Notes: a model not told the origin generated them from the sequence alone. A stretch of 64,000 bases of DNA from Candidatus Zhuqueibacterota bacterium (GCA_029261995.1 JAJDAF010000008.1:141021-205020); one strand, 5' to 3'; shown: positions 16,817 through 26,855, numbered from the stretch's first letter. Numbers and translations: made by a program.

Positions 16817-17899
16817 ATGATGCCTCAATTTATCCATAGAACATTTGTTGCACTTCTTGTGTTTTGTTTATCGGGCCTTTCCTGGGCTCAAGAGGGAAAC
16901 GCGATTGACAGGGCCTCGTCTCTCATCAAGACATTACTGATGGAATCGCAGGCGGCTGGGATTTCGGTATCTGTCGGGGTAAAAGGACAAATCGTGTGGT
17001 CCGAAGGATTCGGGTACGCTGATGTAGAACAGCGGGTTCCGGTAAGGCCGGCCAAAACACTTTTCCGGGTTGGGAGTGTTGCCAAACCGCTAACCACTGT
17101 GGCTATTGGTCAACTCTACGAGCAGGGAAGGCTTGACTTGGATGCCCCAATTCAACGCTATGTTCCGACTTTTCCAGCGAAACGAGGTCAAGTTACAACG
17201 CGATTGTTAGCTGGCCATCTTGCCGGCATCCGTCATTACAGATGTGATGAGTTTCTTAGTCAGAAGAATTATAGCACGGTACTTTCTGGCTTGACCATTT
17301 TCCAACAGGACACCTTACTGTTTCCGCCTGGAACGAAGTTTTCATATTCCAGTTACGGTTGGAATCTGATCAGCGCAGTGGTCGAGGGTGCATCCGGGCA
17401 GACCTTCCTGGACTATATGGATGAGCATGTATTCAGTGTCATTGATATGAATCACACTGTGGCTGACCACGTTGATAGTGTTATTGTGAATCGGGGTCGC
17501 TACTATCAGATTCGAGACGGCGCTCTTCTTAATGCTCCACCGGTTAATAACAGCTATAAGTGGGCCGGAGGAGGTTTTCTTTCTACATCAGAAGACTTGA
17601 TTCGGTTCGGGTTTGCCCATCTGAATGAGACGCTGCTTAAACACCAGACAATCCAGCTCTTGTGGACGTCCCAGAAAACCTCTGCGGGAGAAAAAACAGG
17701 ATATGGTATCGGCTGGGCCATCGGAAAAGACAACTCAGGCCGTTCATGGGTCGGCCATGGTGGGGGCTCTGTTGGCGGCACTACCTTTTTCCGAGTCTAT
17801 CCTGAGGCGCAGGCCGTTGTTGTCATTATTTCGAATATGAGTAATCTACGTTATGGCGACCTCCCTGAAAAGATTGCCGGACTATTTGTGGCCGAATGA
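16817..17899 (+). CDS. Secreted beta-lactamase-family serine hydrolase
   Basis: A class C beta-lactamase/DD-peptidase-fold enzyme. The start at 16817 (ATG ATG) is preceded by AGGAG and gives a clear signal peptide ending LSWAQ. The catalytic SxxK is SVAK (residues 87-90). The tyrosine motif region is FSYSSYGWNL (176-184), and the third motif region is GHGGGSVGG near the C-terminus. The length (360 residues) is normal. Such proteins act on D-amino-acid peptides or esters in the periplasm; a role in antibiotic resistance cannot be inferred. It is a single-gene unit between a divergent permease and a palindromic element. Confidence 0.88.
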   Translation: MMPQFIHRTFVALLVFCLSGLSWAQEGNAIDRASSLIKTLLMESQAAGISVSVGVKGQIVWSEGFGYADVEQRVPVRPAKTLFRVGSVAKPLTTVAIGQLYEQGRLDLDAPIQRYVPTFPAKRGQVTTRLLAGHLAGIRHYRCDEFLSQKNYSTVLSGLTIFQQDTLLFPPGTKFSYSSYGWNLISAVVEGASGQTFLDYMDEHVFSVIDMNHTVADHVDSVIVNRGRYYQIRDGALLNAPPVNNSYKWAGGGFLSTSEDLIRFGFAHLNETLLKHQTIQLLWTSQKTSAGEKTGYGIGWAIGKDNSGRSWVGHGGGSVGGTTFFRVYPEAQAVVVIISNMSNLRYGDLPEKIAGLFVAE

Positions 17900-17932
17900 A
17901 TTTTGCAGTAACACGCTCGCGCCGTAACTTGC

Positions 17933-17964
17933 AGCCCACGGGCTGGATTCCCAGCCTGTGGGCT
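17933..17964 (+). repeat. Palindromic REP-like hairpin after the serine hydrolase
   Basis: AGCCCACGGGCTGG (17933-17946) pairs with CCAGCCTGTGGGCT (17951-17964), 14 pairs with one G-T wobble across a 4-base loop. No T-run follows, so it is more likely a dispersed palindrome or transcript-stabilising stem than a classic terminator. The preceding TAACTTGCAGCC resembles AACTTACAGCC at 16687-16697. Confidence 0.5.
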
Positions 17965-18150
17965 CAGCCCAGATTATCCAAGGGGACCCGCCAGCTACCG
18001 CTACATTTCAGGCCAACGACAGGAGTATTCACGATTTCTTAATTGAACTTATGCTAACAACTCTTGCTAATTGGCAATCTTCAATCTATACTGCGGCAAC
18101 CGGAGATGCGGGTACTCCGAAACTGCAATTTCATCATTCATTGTTAGGCC

Positions 18151-21100
18151 ATGCGACCTCCAATCCTATTCCTACAGTGGACAGTCCTGTTCTTATCATT
18201 CTTCCTCACCGCGGAAATCCGTAGCCACCAGAAACCCGGTCTTGGTCCCCAGACTCGTCTCGAGATGGTGAAGACTTCTCAGTATGAGATAGTGAAGGCC
18301 GATGCCGAGGCAATAGTTGTCAAATTTAGTCTTGCAGATTTTGATGTTAGCAGACAGAAACATGACCACAAGGAATATCAAACCATTGTCATAGATGGGT
18401 TTCATCAAACCTCAGAACCCGGGAAGCCACAGGTTCCGGTTAGGGGTCACCTGTTTGGAATTCCCCCGAATACAACTCCAGAATTGGACATCTTGAGTAC
18501 AGATTATATTGCGCTGCCCGGGTATAACATTGCCCCAGCACCAAAACCGATTCAAGAATGGCAATTGCCGGATGGGTTGCCGGCCGATGTCGAGTACGAA
18601 TGGTGGATGGATAGGGAGATGTATTTCAATCATAATTTCTATCCCAATCAAATTGCAAAACTTTCAGACAAAGCGCTTATTCGTCATCAGTCTGTCGGTA
18701 CACTCCAGATTTTTCCGGTTCAATTCAACCCCGTTAGCGGAGAAATCCGTTTTTATAGAACCGTGACAGTCAGAGTCAGATTTGTTCCGAAGGAGAAAAG
18801 GCCAGATACAATATTATCAACAAGCGGAACCGCCGACTCCCCGGCATTTGAGAGGCTTCTGGGCAATACCCTTCTCAATTATCAAAGCGCGAAAAACTGG
18901 AGGGTAAAGAGAGATCCGCTGTCCAAGCCGGAATCCATTCATGAAAAAGCTGACAGGGCAATGGCTCGTGATGGGTACAAGATATTCGTTGAACAGGATG
19001 GTATATACGTCGTTACTAAGGCCGAATTGGATGATGCGGGTCTGAACACGGCGGTTGTTGATCCCAGAAAAATTCGAATATTTAGTCAGGGAGTGGAAAT
19101 CCCTATCCACATCGAAGGCGAGCAAGACGGCAGGTTTGACGTGCCCGATTATATTGAGTTCTATGGCAAGAAGATGAGGAGCGATTACACTTACACCAAT
19201 GTTTACTGGCTAGTCGTTGATGAAAATATTGATGGGCTGCGGATGGCAGAAGTAGATGGCAGCCTGAATGGGACGCACCCAGTATTGACAATGGCGCCCG
19301 AACGCATCCGTTTCGAGCATGAAAATATTTACGCTACCAGCATCCAAAATGGCGAAGGCCAGGACCATTGGTTCTGGAATTTTGTTATCGCTTCCAATTC
19401 CTTGGATTTGACTGGAGACTTGAATAATGTAGCAGATGTTCCGGGCAGAAACGGCTCAATAAGAGTTGAATACCGGGGTTTTACAAGCACTGGAACTAAT
19501 CCAGACCATCACACAATTGTTTCGCTGAATGGCTATCAAGTTCTGGATGATTATTGGGACGGCTTGATTAAGTTTAGCAACGAGTGGAGTTTTCCACAAA
19601 GCCTATTGGCGAACGGCATGAACACCGTTTCCATTTACCTCCCGGGTGATACCGGTTCTGCGGCGGATGTTGTTTATGTGAACTGGTTTGAGATCGAATA
19701 CTTGCGGAATTACGCCGCACAAAATGACAGCATTATATTCTGGGCTGAAGGTGAAGGGATGTATCAAATTGCGGTGACGAATTTCTCCAACCAGAGTATC
19801 GCTCTTTTTGATATTTCAGATCCTTTCACTACCAAGAAGATCACCAATTTCACAATAACCCAAGATGGTAATTCTCATACTTTGGTTTTTCAACACAGCG
19901 TGGCCAATCCACACAGATATTTTGCTCTATCTGAAGAAAATCGACAGACTCCAGAAATCGGTGCTTCCCATTCGGTTGATCTCCGGTCAAATGACAATCA
20001 AGCTGACTATATAATTGTTACGCACGAAGATTTTTACAGCAGCCTTTCTCCTCTAATTCAATTGAGGCAGCAACAGGGACTAAGCGTGACTTCAATAAAA
20101 GTCACGGATATTTATGATGAATTCAATTACGGTATTAAGAATCCGCGCGCAATAAAAGATTTCCTTGAATTTACTTTCCATCACTGGCAAAAACCGGCTC
20201 CGACTTATGTGCTGCTGGTTGGCGATGCGACCTACGACTTCAAAGATTTTCTGAAAACTGGCCATCAAGACTTTGTCCCGACTCACCTGTTTGAAAGCTC
20301 GTATTTCAGCACTGAAACGTCTTCGGACAATTGGTTCGTCAGTGTAAGCGGAGACGACCCTCTGCCCGACATGTTGATCGGCAGACTACCGGTGCAATCT
20401 ACTGCGGAAGCTGATGCGGTTGTGCAAAAGATCATTCAATATGAAAGCAGTAGTCCCGAAGATGAGTGGCATAGCACCATGCTTTTTATCGCTGAAGGTG
20501 ATGACGTGCATAACGATTTTGAAGCGCTGTCCGATTCGCTTATCCAAAGACATGTTTCCCCCGATGTAAAGATCAGCAGAGTCTATCGCAGTCAATTCTC
20601 CGATTCAGAGTCAACTCAAGATGCGCTTTTAGCCAAGATCAATCAGGGTTCTTTGATTGCCAACTACTATGGTCATGGCGGAATTGATTTTATAGCGCGG
20701 GAAAGACTCCTGGCGGATGAAGATGTAGCCAATTTTCAGAATGGGGATAGACAACCGTTTTTCCTGTCCCTTAGCTGCCTGAACGGTTTCTTTCATCATG
20801 CAGAAATTGAGAACTGTTTGTCAGAAACTTTGCTAAAGGCGGAAAATCGGGGTGCGATTGCGTGTCTTTCTCCCAGTGGATTCGCGTATCCTTCTGCTCT
20901 GAACACGATAGCCGGGGGCATATTTCGAGCCATTTTCAAGGAGCAAGACAATGTTGCTGGATCATTTGCAACTCGATCAAAGATTGCAGTCTATCAAACA
21001 GGGATTAGCCAGGATCATATAGATTTCTACAATCTATTGGGAGATCCCGCACTACGGCTAAAGGTCAATCCGACGCCATCGGCTTTGTCTTCCGCCTATT

Positions 21101-22044
21101 ACGGCAAGGCCACGATCGGCGGCAATTCGGCGCCAATCGGAACAGGTATCTCAGCCTGGATCGACAATGTGAGCTATCCAGCATTTTTTACTGTCCGAAC
21201 TCCAGGAATGTATGGTCCCATGCACGTTAATGGCGATGAACCCAACACTTTAGAAGTTGAAGGAGGTTCGCCGGGAGACACGGTCAGTTTCAGACTGGTG
21301 GCTCCCGCGGGCGTCACCTTGTTTGCTCAGGAAGCAGGTGTCTGGCAGGCTGGTGAGCGTCATCATTTAGATTTGACTGAAGGCCCAACCTCAGTGCCGT
21401 CGTCTGCTGACATTTCGATTACGGTCAGCATTGAAGATAAGATTGTTGGTGAGGACATTTTTGGGGGAGAGCCAGTTTCGAATAAATCGATTCTCCGCGC
21501 GGAGATAATAAGCCGTGACTTTGGAATCGATGCCGACAGAATTCAATTACTTTTGAATGGAACGACAGTCGGGACGCATGAGTTCGTTTACTCTCCATCA
21601 GAAAATAGCCCGATGCACAGTGGAATTCTTTCATATGATTTGAACGCACTTGCTGATGAAGATTATGAGATGACGATAGAAGTCACCGATCTTGCAGATC
21701 CTCCCAATACGGCGGCATCGAATATCATTTTTCAAATCAGTTCTTCTTTTGAGATTCAGCGGGTGATGAATTTCCCAAATCCGATGCGAAGCGCAACGAC
21801 TTTTACCTATTATATTGTCAATAACAATCCCGCCGATGTGAACATAAAAATATACACCGTAGCTGGCAGGTTGATCAAAGTTATCGACTATGCGCCGGGA
21901 GAAATCGGTTACAATTCCATCGACTGGGACGGCAGAGACAATAACTTTGATGAACTGGCGAACGGCGTCTATTTCTACAAAATATCAGCTATTAGTGCAG
22001 AGGAACGAGCAGACGTCATCGAGAAGCTGAGCGTCATGCGATGA
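18151..22044 (+). CDS. Gingipain-like C25 cysteine peptidase with T9SS sorting domain
   Basis: A 1297-residue exported protein with an N-terminal hydrophobic signal. The C25 catalytic pair is visible as NYYGHGG (His842) and LSCLNGFF (Cys876), 34 residues apart, close to the gingipain spacing. The ~600 residues before it form a propeptide-like and beta-rich region. The C-terminus from about 1215 is a type IX secretion sorting domain: NFPNPMRSATTF, then IYTVAGRLIKVI and ANGVYFYKI. It is predicted to cross the outer membrane by T9SS and act at the cell surface. It lies 153 bp upstream of the RiPP genes on the same strand, so it could process exported products, but co-transcription is unproven. 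Confidence 0.9.
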   Translation: MRPPILFLQWTVLFLSFFLTAEIRSHQKPGLGPQTRLEMVKTSQYEIVKADAEAIVVKFSLADFDVSRQKHDHKEYQTIVIDGFHQTSEPGKPQVPVRGHLFGIPPNTTPELDILSTDYIALPGYNIAPAPKPIQEWQLPDGLPADVEYEWWMDREMYFNHNFYPNQIAKLSDKALIRHQSVGTLQIFPVQFNPVSGEIRFYRTVTVRVRFVPKEKRPDTILSTSGTADSPAFERLLGNTLLNYQSAKNWRVKRDPLSKPESIHEKADRAMARDGYKIFVEQDGIYVVTKAELDDAGLNTAVVDPRKIRIFSQGVEIPIHIEGEQDGRFDVPDYIEFYGKKMRSDYTYTNVYWLVVDENIDGLRMAEVDGSLNGTHPVLTMAPERIRFEHENIYATSIQNGEGQDHWFWNFVIASNSLDLTGDLNNVADVPGRNGSIRVEYRGFTSTGTNPDHHTIVSLNGYQVLDDYWDGLIKFSNEWSFPQSLLANGMNTVSIYLPGDTGSAADVVYVNWFEIEYLRNYAAQNDSIIFWAEGEGMYQIAVTNFSNQSIALFDISDPFTTKKITNFTITQDGNSHTLVFQHSVANPHRYFALSEENRQTPEIGASHSVDLRSNDNQADYIIVTHEDFYSSLSPLIQLRQQQGLSVTSIKVTDIYDEFNYGIKNPRAIKDFLEFTFHHWQKPAPTYVLLVGDATYDFKDFLKTGHQDFVPTHLFESSYFSTETSSDNWFVSVSGDDPLPDMLIGRLPVQSTAEADAVVQKIIQYESSSPEDEWHSTMLFIAEGDDVHNDFEALSDSLIQRHVSPDVKISRVYRSQFSDSESTQDALLAKINQGSLIANYYGHGGIDFIARERLLADEDVANFQNGDRQPFFLSLSCLNGFFHHAEIENCLSETLLKAENRGAIACLSPSGFAYPSALNTIAGGIFRAIFKEQDNVAGSFATRSKIAVYQTGISQDHIDFYNLLGDPALRLKVNPTPSALSSAYYGKATIGGNSAPIGTGISAWIDNVSYPAFFTVRTPGMYGPMHVNGDEPNTLEVEGGSPGDTVSFRLVAPAGVTLFAQEAGVWQAGERHHLDLTEGPTSVPSSADISITVSIEDKIVGEDIFGGEPVSNKSILRAEIISRDFGIDADRIQLLLNGTTVGTHEFVYSPSENSPMHSGILSYDLNALADEDYEMTIEVTDLADPPNTAASNIIFQISSSFEIQRVMNFPNPMRSATTFTYYIVNNNPADVNIKIYTVAGRLIKVIDYAPGEIGYNSIDWDGRDNNFDELANGVYFYKISAISAEERADVIEKLSVMR

Positions 22045-22197
22045 CAATTTGTTTTTTTGAAAATCATGGCCATTCGACCATATTCCCTCCTCTTCACTGG
22101 GAAAATACTTATCTAATTATTCTCGGCTCGTAATCACACTTCGTTGCATTTTGAGACTGAGGTTGTGGTGGTTTTATAGGATAAAACGGGTATAGAT

Positions 22198-23076
22198 ATG
22201 CAAGTGCAGCAAACCCGCAGTCCACCTGTTAATTCACGTCGATACAATGATGAATCAAGACCATTTTTCTTAGAAATCGGTGGCCAGGTAATACGCGTTC
22301 GCTCGTGCCATGCAGGGCTCATAAATACTGCCAGACGCATCTACCCGGATTTCTGGTCACATCCCGAGAACTTCGATTTCAATATAGACGTTCATATTGC
22401 CGCCGACCTCCATCTTCCTAATCCTGATGGCACGACCAATTTTTTCAACGAGCAGTTCTTTGGCGATGGCCACTGTTTTGTCAACTCAAATTATTTCACT
22501 GGAGACATCGATCTTGAAAGAAACAATGCCGTGGCTGTTTTTGACAGAAAAGATTACAGCTCATGGTTGGAGCACTTTTTGTGAATTGCATATGCTGTTT
22601 GTTCTTTGAGAAATGGTGCCATACTGTTTCATGCCGCTGGGCTGATTGTTGACGGCAATGGTTATCTTTTCTTTGGTCCGTCGGGCGCCGGCAAATCTAC
22701 GGTTGCCAAGTTATCTGACAACTGCATTTTGCTAGGTGACGATCTGATAATCATTAAAGAGATTGATGGTCAATTCTACGCTTGTGCGACTCCATTTAAC
22801 TCAGAAAGCCATGGGCTGAAGTTTCGCAATACCAGAGCCCCGATAAAAGGCCTTTATCGATTGTATAGAAGCACCAACACGGTTGTGAAAGAGATGAAAT
22901 CTGGGAGAGCGATTGCCGAGATGATGGCAAGCATACCATCTGTTAACAGGAATCATGACGGCAGCATTCAGGCCTTACGGTTGTGCAGCGAAATTGTAGG
23001 GAAAATCCCTTGCTACGAAATGCATTTTACTAAAGACAAATTATTTTGGAATTGTATTCATGGAATATCTCAATAA
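22198..23076 (+). pseudogene. HPr-kinase-like protein interrupted by an in-frame TGA
   Basis: One continuous frame of 293 codons is broken only by TGA at 22582-22584. The first part (128 residues) has the N-terminal pattern of RiPP-associated HprK-like kinases (PFFLEIGGQVIRV). The part after the stop continues without a shift and contains HAAGLIVDGNGYLFFGPSGAGKST, with its Walker A GPSGAGKS, then GDDLIII. Homologous kinases usually have a basic residue where the TGA falls (EHFL-*-IAYAV), so a CGA-to-TGA change is the simplest origin. It could be a true nonsense mutation, an assembly error or a read-through site. If intact it would be an ATP-dependent kinase acting on the peptide or a partner. 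The last 17 bases overlap the PqqD gene. Confidence 0.75.
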
Positions 23077-23335
23077 ATATCTCGTAAAAAGCAGTGCAAC
23101 CGCGCATCGTGTCGTAGATGGCGAAGCTGTTATTGTGTTGCCAATGGAAGGTTCCGTCAAAATCCTGAACGACGTCGGAACCCGTATTTGGGAGTTGGCG
23201 GATGGCTTTCACTCGGTTGAGGATATCGTGCAGGAGATCAATAGAGAATTCGAAGTTACGGCTGCTGTCGCACAAGATGATGCGGTTGAATTTATAAAGG
23301 AAATGGTTTCGGGAAAAATGCTGGAACTCCAATAA
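23060..23335 (+). CDS. PqqD-family RiPP recognition protein
   Basis: A 91-residue stand-alone PqqD-like domain, whose fold binds the leader of a precursor peptide and presents it to the modifying enzyme. It shows the typical layout: strands around HRVVDGEAVIVLP, a helix at LNDVGTRIWELADGFHSVEDIV, and a C-terminal helix ending VSGKMLELQ. It overlaps the kinase-like gene by 17 bp and precedes the radical SAM gene by 92 bp, so the three were probably made together. Its likely ligand is the YEKP-containing leader of the precursor at 27016. That pairing is inference. Confidence 0.9.
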   Translation: MEYLNKYLVKSSATAHRVVDGEAVIVLPMEGSVKILNDVGTRIWELADGFHSVEDIVQEINREFEVTAAVAQDDAVEFIKEMVSGKMLELQ

Positions 23336-23427
23336 CTGGCTCGCTGACAAGAAAAACAAATAGCATGATTTTATGGATGTTCTTTCATCCAAATTCCGGT
23401 ATTCTTGAGAAGTAAGGTGAAATCATA

Positions 23428-24480
23428 ATGAATAATGGTCGCCTGCAAAAGATGTCAACTCCAAGCTACAGCGAGATTGAGGGCAAAGCAAGAGCGAAAA
23501 ACATCCCACTTTATGCGCACGTTGACTTGACCTACCGGTGCAACCTGACATGCACGCACTGCTACATGGCGACAGACTCTCTGGCAAAGGAGTTGTCGAC
23601 CGGGGAGTGCAAGAATATGCTTGAGCAATTGGCGGAATTAGGCACGCTGTATCTTGCACTAAGTGGCGGCGAAATACTCGTACGCAGAGATTTTTTTGAG
23701 GTCGCTGAGCATGCAAGAAAACTCGGGTTTGTCTTGCGTCTTTTTACGAATGGCGCATTGATTACAGCGGAAATAGCGCAGAAAATCGCCGCGTTACAGC
23801 CACTGGTTGTCGAAATCAGTGTCTACGGTGGCATCAAACACACGCATGATGCAATCACCGGAAGCCCCGGATCGCTGGAGCGTACGATGAGAGGGGTCAA
23901 GCTCCTCCGCGAGAAGGGACTCCGGATTCTTCTCAAGACACCCATTATGGCCTCAACTTTGGGCCAGGTGCAGTCCGTCGAAGATATTGCCGGGGAGGTC
24001 GGTGCGCTATTCAGAACTGATTCCGTGATTATGCCGAAAACGGATGGCAGCAAAGGTCCGTTAGATCTCAGAATCGATGACGATGATCTCAACACTGTTT
24101 TCAGTGAAATCAACCGCGACTGGCGTTTGCATAACCCTGATTGCAATGCAACCATTTGCAATGCGGGCAAGAGCGTCATGACGATTTCACCTTACGGAGA
24201 TGTTTTTGCCTGCCTGCGCATTAGAAACAGCGCCGGCAATCTTCGAACCCGGTCTCTGGCAAAAATATGGCGCGATTCCGAAGTACTCCATGGTCTGCGG
24301 GAGATGACTCTGTCCAAACTCACGACATGCTCGACATGCCGCGATATCGAGTTTTGTAGCCCATGTCCGGGTCTGGCATTGCTGGAGCATGGCGATCTGC
24401 ATGAACCGGCGCAAGAGTGTTGTAGACAAGCCGACGCTCGAAAGAGAGCCAGCGAGCAGGGTTTTCTACAATTATTATGA
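23428..24480 (+). CDS. Radical SAM/SPASM peptide-modifying enzyme (PqqE-like)
   Basis: A 350-residue enzyme. The radical SAM [4Fe-4S] motif is Cys38-x3-Cys42-x2-Cys45 in RCNLTCTHCY, and the SGGE motif follows at 79-82. The SPASM region holds auxiliary cluster ligands: Cys244, Cys262, Cys301-x2-Cys304, Cys310-x2-Cys313 and Cys331/332. SPASM enzymes next to PqqD proteins make carbon-carbon, thioether or related crosslinks in ribosomal peptides. The precursor at 27016 has two cysteines in its C-terminal core, so thioether formation is possible, but the chemistry cannot be read from the sequence. AAGGTGA lies 8 bp before the ATG. Confidence 0.92.
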   Translation: MNNGRLQKMSTPSYSEIEGKARAKNIPLYAHVDLTYRCNLTCTHCYMATDSLAKELSTGECKNMLEQLAELGTLYLALSGGEILVRRDFFEVAEHARKLGFVLRLFTNGALITAEIAQKIAALQPLVVEISVYGGIKHTHDAITGSPGSLERTMRGVKLLREKGLRILLKTPIMASTLGQVQSVEDIAGEVGALFRTDSVIMPKTDGSKGPLDLRIDDDDLNTVFSEINRDWRLHNPDCNATICNAGKSVMTISPYGDVFACLRIRNSAGNLRTRSLAKIWRDSEVLHGLREMTLSKLTTCSTCRDIEFCSPCPGLALLEHGDLHEPAQECCRQADARKRASEQGFLQLL

Positions 24481-24542
24481 ACTCAGGGGCGAACCCATCA
24501 CTGCACGAATGATAGCCGTTTGGCAATCCATGAAAGAAGACG

Positions 24543-26855
24543 ATGTTAAAACGACCATCTAATATTCTTATGGTGCTGACCCTCTTATGCCACGCGCTTT
24601 ACGGACAGAATACGGATTCCGGCAGTCTTCTAACACATGTGACGACTATCATCGACGCCATGCCCTCGGGAACCGGGGACGATGACTATGTTGCACCCAA
24701 CGCATCGGCCATCGCTAGCTGGCGCACAGTTATCCAGGACATACTTTCCGGAGATTACAGCTCAGCCCACACCGCGGCAGCAGGAATTACGTATCAAGTC
24801 ACCGAGTTTTCGGATACGACCACAACCCCGAACATTACGTATTATATATTGGAAAGAACATCAGCCGCCACAACGAACCATTGGGGAACTTTTGTTTACA
24901 ACCCGTCACCCTTGCGACAGACGTTATTCGTTCAATGTCCACATCCGCTTAATGATACAAATACGGGTGAGCAAGGGCTGCATATTTTCCGTTATTGCGG
25001 GGCGCGGGCTTACTATACGAGTGGAACCGAACGATGCAATAGTTCCGTCTATTCCACTTGTTCCGGCACCACAACTACCTGTACAGGTTCATCCGAAAGT
25101 TTCCGGGATTCGGATCAGGCGCATATCACACTAGGCATGCTGCATGTTACAACCGAAGAATTGGAATCCGAAATTACAGGCTTGGTGGTCATTCAGCCGC
25201 ATGGTTTTGCGAAGGGCGAGGGCGATCCTGATTTAATTTTGAGCAACGGCACCGATCAAACCCCTGACCCCGATTATATCGTTTCGCTAAAGAACAATTT
25301 TACCGTTCGCGACAGCAATCTGACCTTCAAAGTGGGCCATGTTGACTTAAGCTGGACTAGGCTGCTTGGCACAACCAATACTCAGGGCCGATATATTAAT
25401 GGAGAGGCTTCACCCTGCAACACTGCCGCCACAGCCACCACCGGTGGCTTTCTGCATGTGGAACAGGCGTACACTGACCTGCGCAACAATGCTACCAGTT
25501 GGAATAAGTTGGTAAACGCAGTTTCTTTGACTTTTTCCTTGGATAATGTGTTAACCAATGATCAGATATTAGAATTTGACGGGACGGATGATTATCTCCT
25601 TTACACAAATGACGCGGCGCTTCAAAAGCTCGATGGCACATCTGATTACACTCTTGAAGCCTGGGTATATGTCGCAGATGAGGGTGACATTGACGAGTTT
25701 GATATCATCTTCATGCGCGACAACGGTTTCCATGTGCGGCTGAAGCTGAACCTGGTCTTGAGTTTTGGGATTTTTCGCGGTGGTTCGACATGGTCTTATT
25801 ACAGCTCGTCTGACAACGCGATCACCGTTGGGCAATGGAACCATGTTGCAGTGGTCCGGGATACCGAGCCTGATCCCACCACTTTCAAGCTTTTCGTAAA
25901 CGGGTCAGATGTTTCCAGCGCTACCTGGACAGGATATGCTATGCAGTCAGGGGGCGGTGATCTCTATATCGGCCGCAGAGAAACCGCAATCAGATATCTG
26001 AAAGGCTATGTTGATGAAATTCGCTTAAAGGATAATGCCGAATATTCAGGGAACCTGCATTCGAACACTGAGTCCGTGCCCTATTCCTGGGACGGAAATA
26101 CTGCTGCTATTTTCCATTTTGATGAGGGTTCCGGAAATCATGTTACAAGCAACGAAGCCGGACACAACGCTGTATTAGGCGCTGCTGCTGAAGGGGATGC
26201 TGCTGAGCCAACCTGGCGCGCCTATGATTATTTAGCAGAAGGATTGCCGCTACCGGTTAAACTCTCATCTTTCACCGGTTCGTATGAAGGTGGGGCTGTT
26301 ACATTGAATTGGACGACTGAAAACGAAATAGGCGCCATCGGTTTTATCGTCGAACGTCGCTCGGGCGAAACGGACCGTTGGCAACCGATTGATAGTTATT
26401 TAACGAATCCCCAGTTGGTATGTCTGCACAATCCTTTAGGTCATGGTGAATACATATTTGCGGATCAGGATGTTGAATTCGGGAATACCTATTTTTATCA
26501 ACTTTCGGATGTGGATTTGCATGGAAGGGTGACCCATTTGGATGCGATTGAGATTTCAACCGGGAGCTTCCCAGAAACCACGGAACTGTTGCCCGCCTAT
26601 CCCAATCCCTTCAATTCTCAAACCAGGATCCGTTACAAACTCTCTGAAGAGTCGCTGGTCTCGGTCGTCATATATAATTTGTTGGGACAACGTGTACGCC
26701 AACTGGTGTTGCCTTCAAAACAACCAGCCGGGAGATATCACGTGTTCTGGAGCGGGAATGACGATGCCGGGCAATCCGCGTCTAGCGGTGTTTACATAAT
26801 CCACTTTGCCGTGGACCCGTTTGTACAAACTCGGAAGGTGACATTCATACGCTAG
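24543..26855 (+). CDS. Secreted LamG-domain protein with T9SS sorting tail, inside the RiPP locus
   Basis: A 770-residue protein with a signal peptide ending ALYGQ. Residues 40-330 form an unfamiliar N-terminal domain with Cys pairs and the motifs FVQCPHPLND and VVIQPHGF, which may be a metal-hydrolase-like fold (low confidence). Residues ~340-520 are a LamG/concanavalin-like domain (LDGTSDYTLEAWVYV ... GQWNHVAVVRD ... GYVDEIRL). A fibronectin-like stretch (LPVKLSSFTGSYEGGAVTLNW) comes next, and then the T9SS tail (AYPNPFNSQTRIRY ... SSGVYIIHF). It is predicted to be surface-attached. It sits 62 bp after the radical SAM gene and 160 bp before the precursor, so it may be part of the unit or a later insertion. 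Confidence 0.85.
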   Translation: MLKRPSNILMVLTLLCHALYGQNTDSGSLLTHVTTIIDAMPSGTGDDDYVAPNASAIASWRTVIQDILSGDYSSAHTAAAGITYQVTEFSDTTTTPNITYYILERTSAATTNHWGTFVYNPSPLRQTLFVQCPHPLNDTNTGEQGLHIFRYCGARAYYTSGTERCNSSVYSTCSGTTTTCTGSSESFRDSDQAHITLGMLHVTTEELESEITGLVVIQPHGFAKGEGDPDLILSNGTDQTPDPDYIVSLKNNFTVRDSNLTFKVGHVDLSWTRLLGTTNTQGRYINGEASPCNTAATATTGGFLHVEQAYTDLRNNATSWNKLVNAVSLTFSLDNVLTNDQILEFDGTDDYLLYTNDAALQKLDGTSDYTLEAWVYVADEGDIDEFDIIFMRDNGFHVRLKLNLVLSFGIFRGGSTWSYYSSSDNAITVGQWNHVAVVRDTEPDPTTFKLFVNGSDVSSATWTGYAMQSGGGDLYIGRRETAIRYLKGYVDEIRLKDNAEYSGNLHSNTESVPYSWDGNTAAIFHFDEGSGNHVTSNEAGHNAVLGAAAEGDAAEPTWRAYDYLAEGLPLPVKLSSFTGSYEGGAVTLNWTTENEIGAIGFIVERRSGETDRWQPIDSYLTNPQLVCLHNPLGHGEYIFADQDVEFGNTYFYQLSDVDLHGRVTHLDAIEISTGSFPETTELLPAYPNPFNSQTRIRYKLSEESLVSVVIYNLLGQRVRQLVLPSKQPAGRYHVFWSGNDDAGQSASSGVYIIHFAVDPFVQTRKVTFIR

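Noticed and set aside
22582..22584. TGA recoding or selenocysteine
   Set aside because: TGA ends several normal genes here (for example at 4083 and 8415) and no insertion element is apparent; the site is not a catalytic position.
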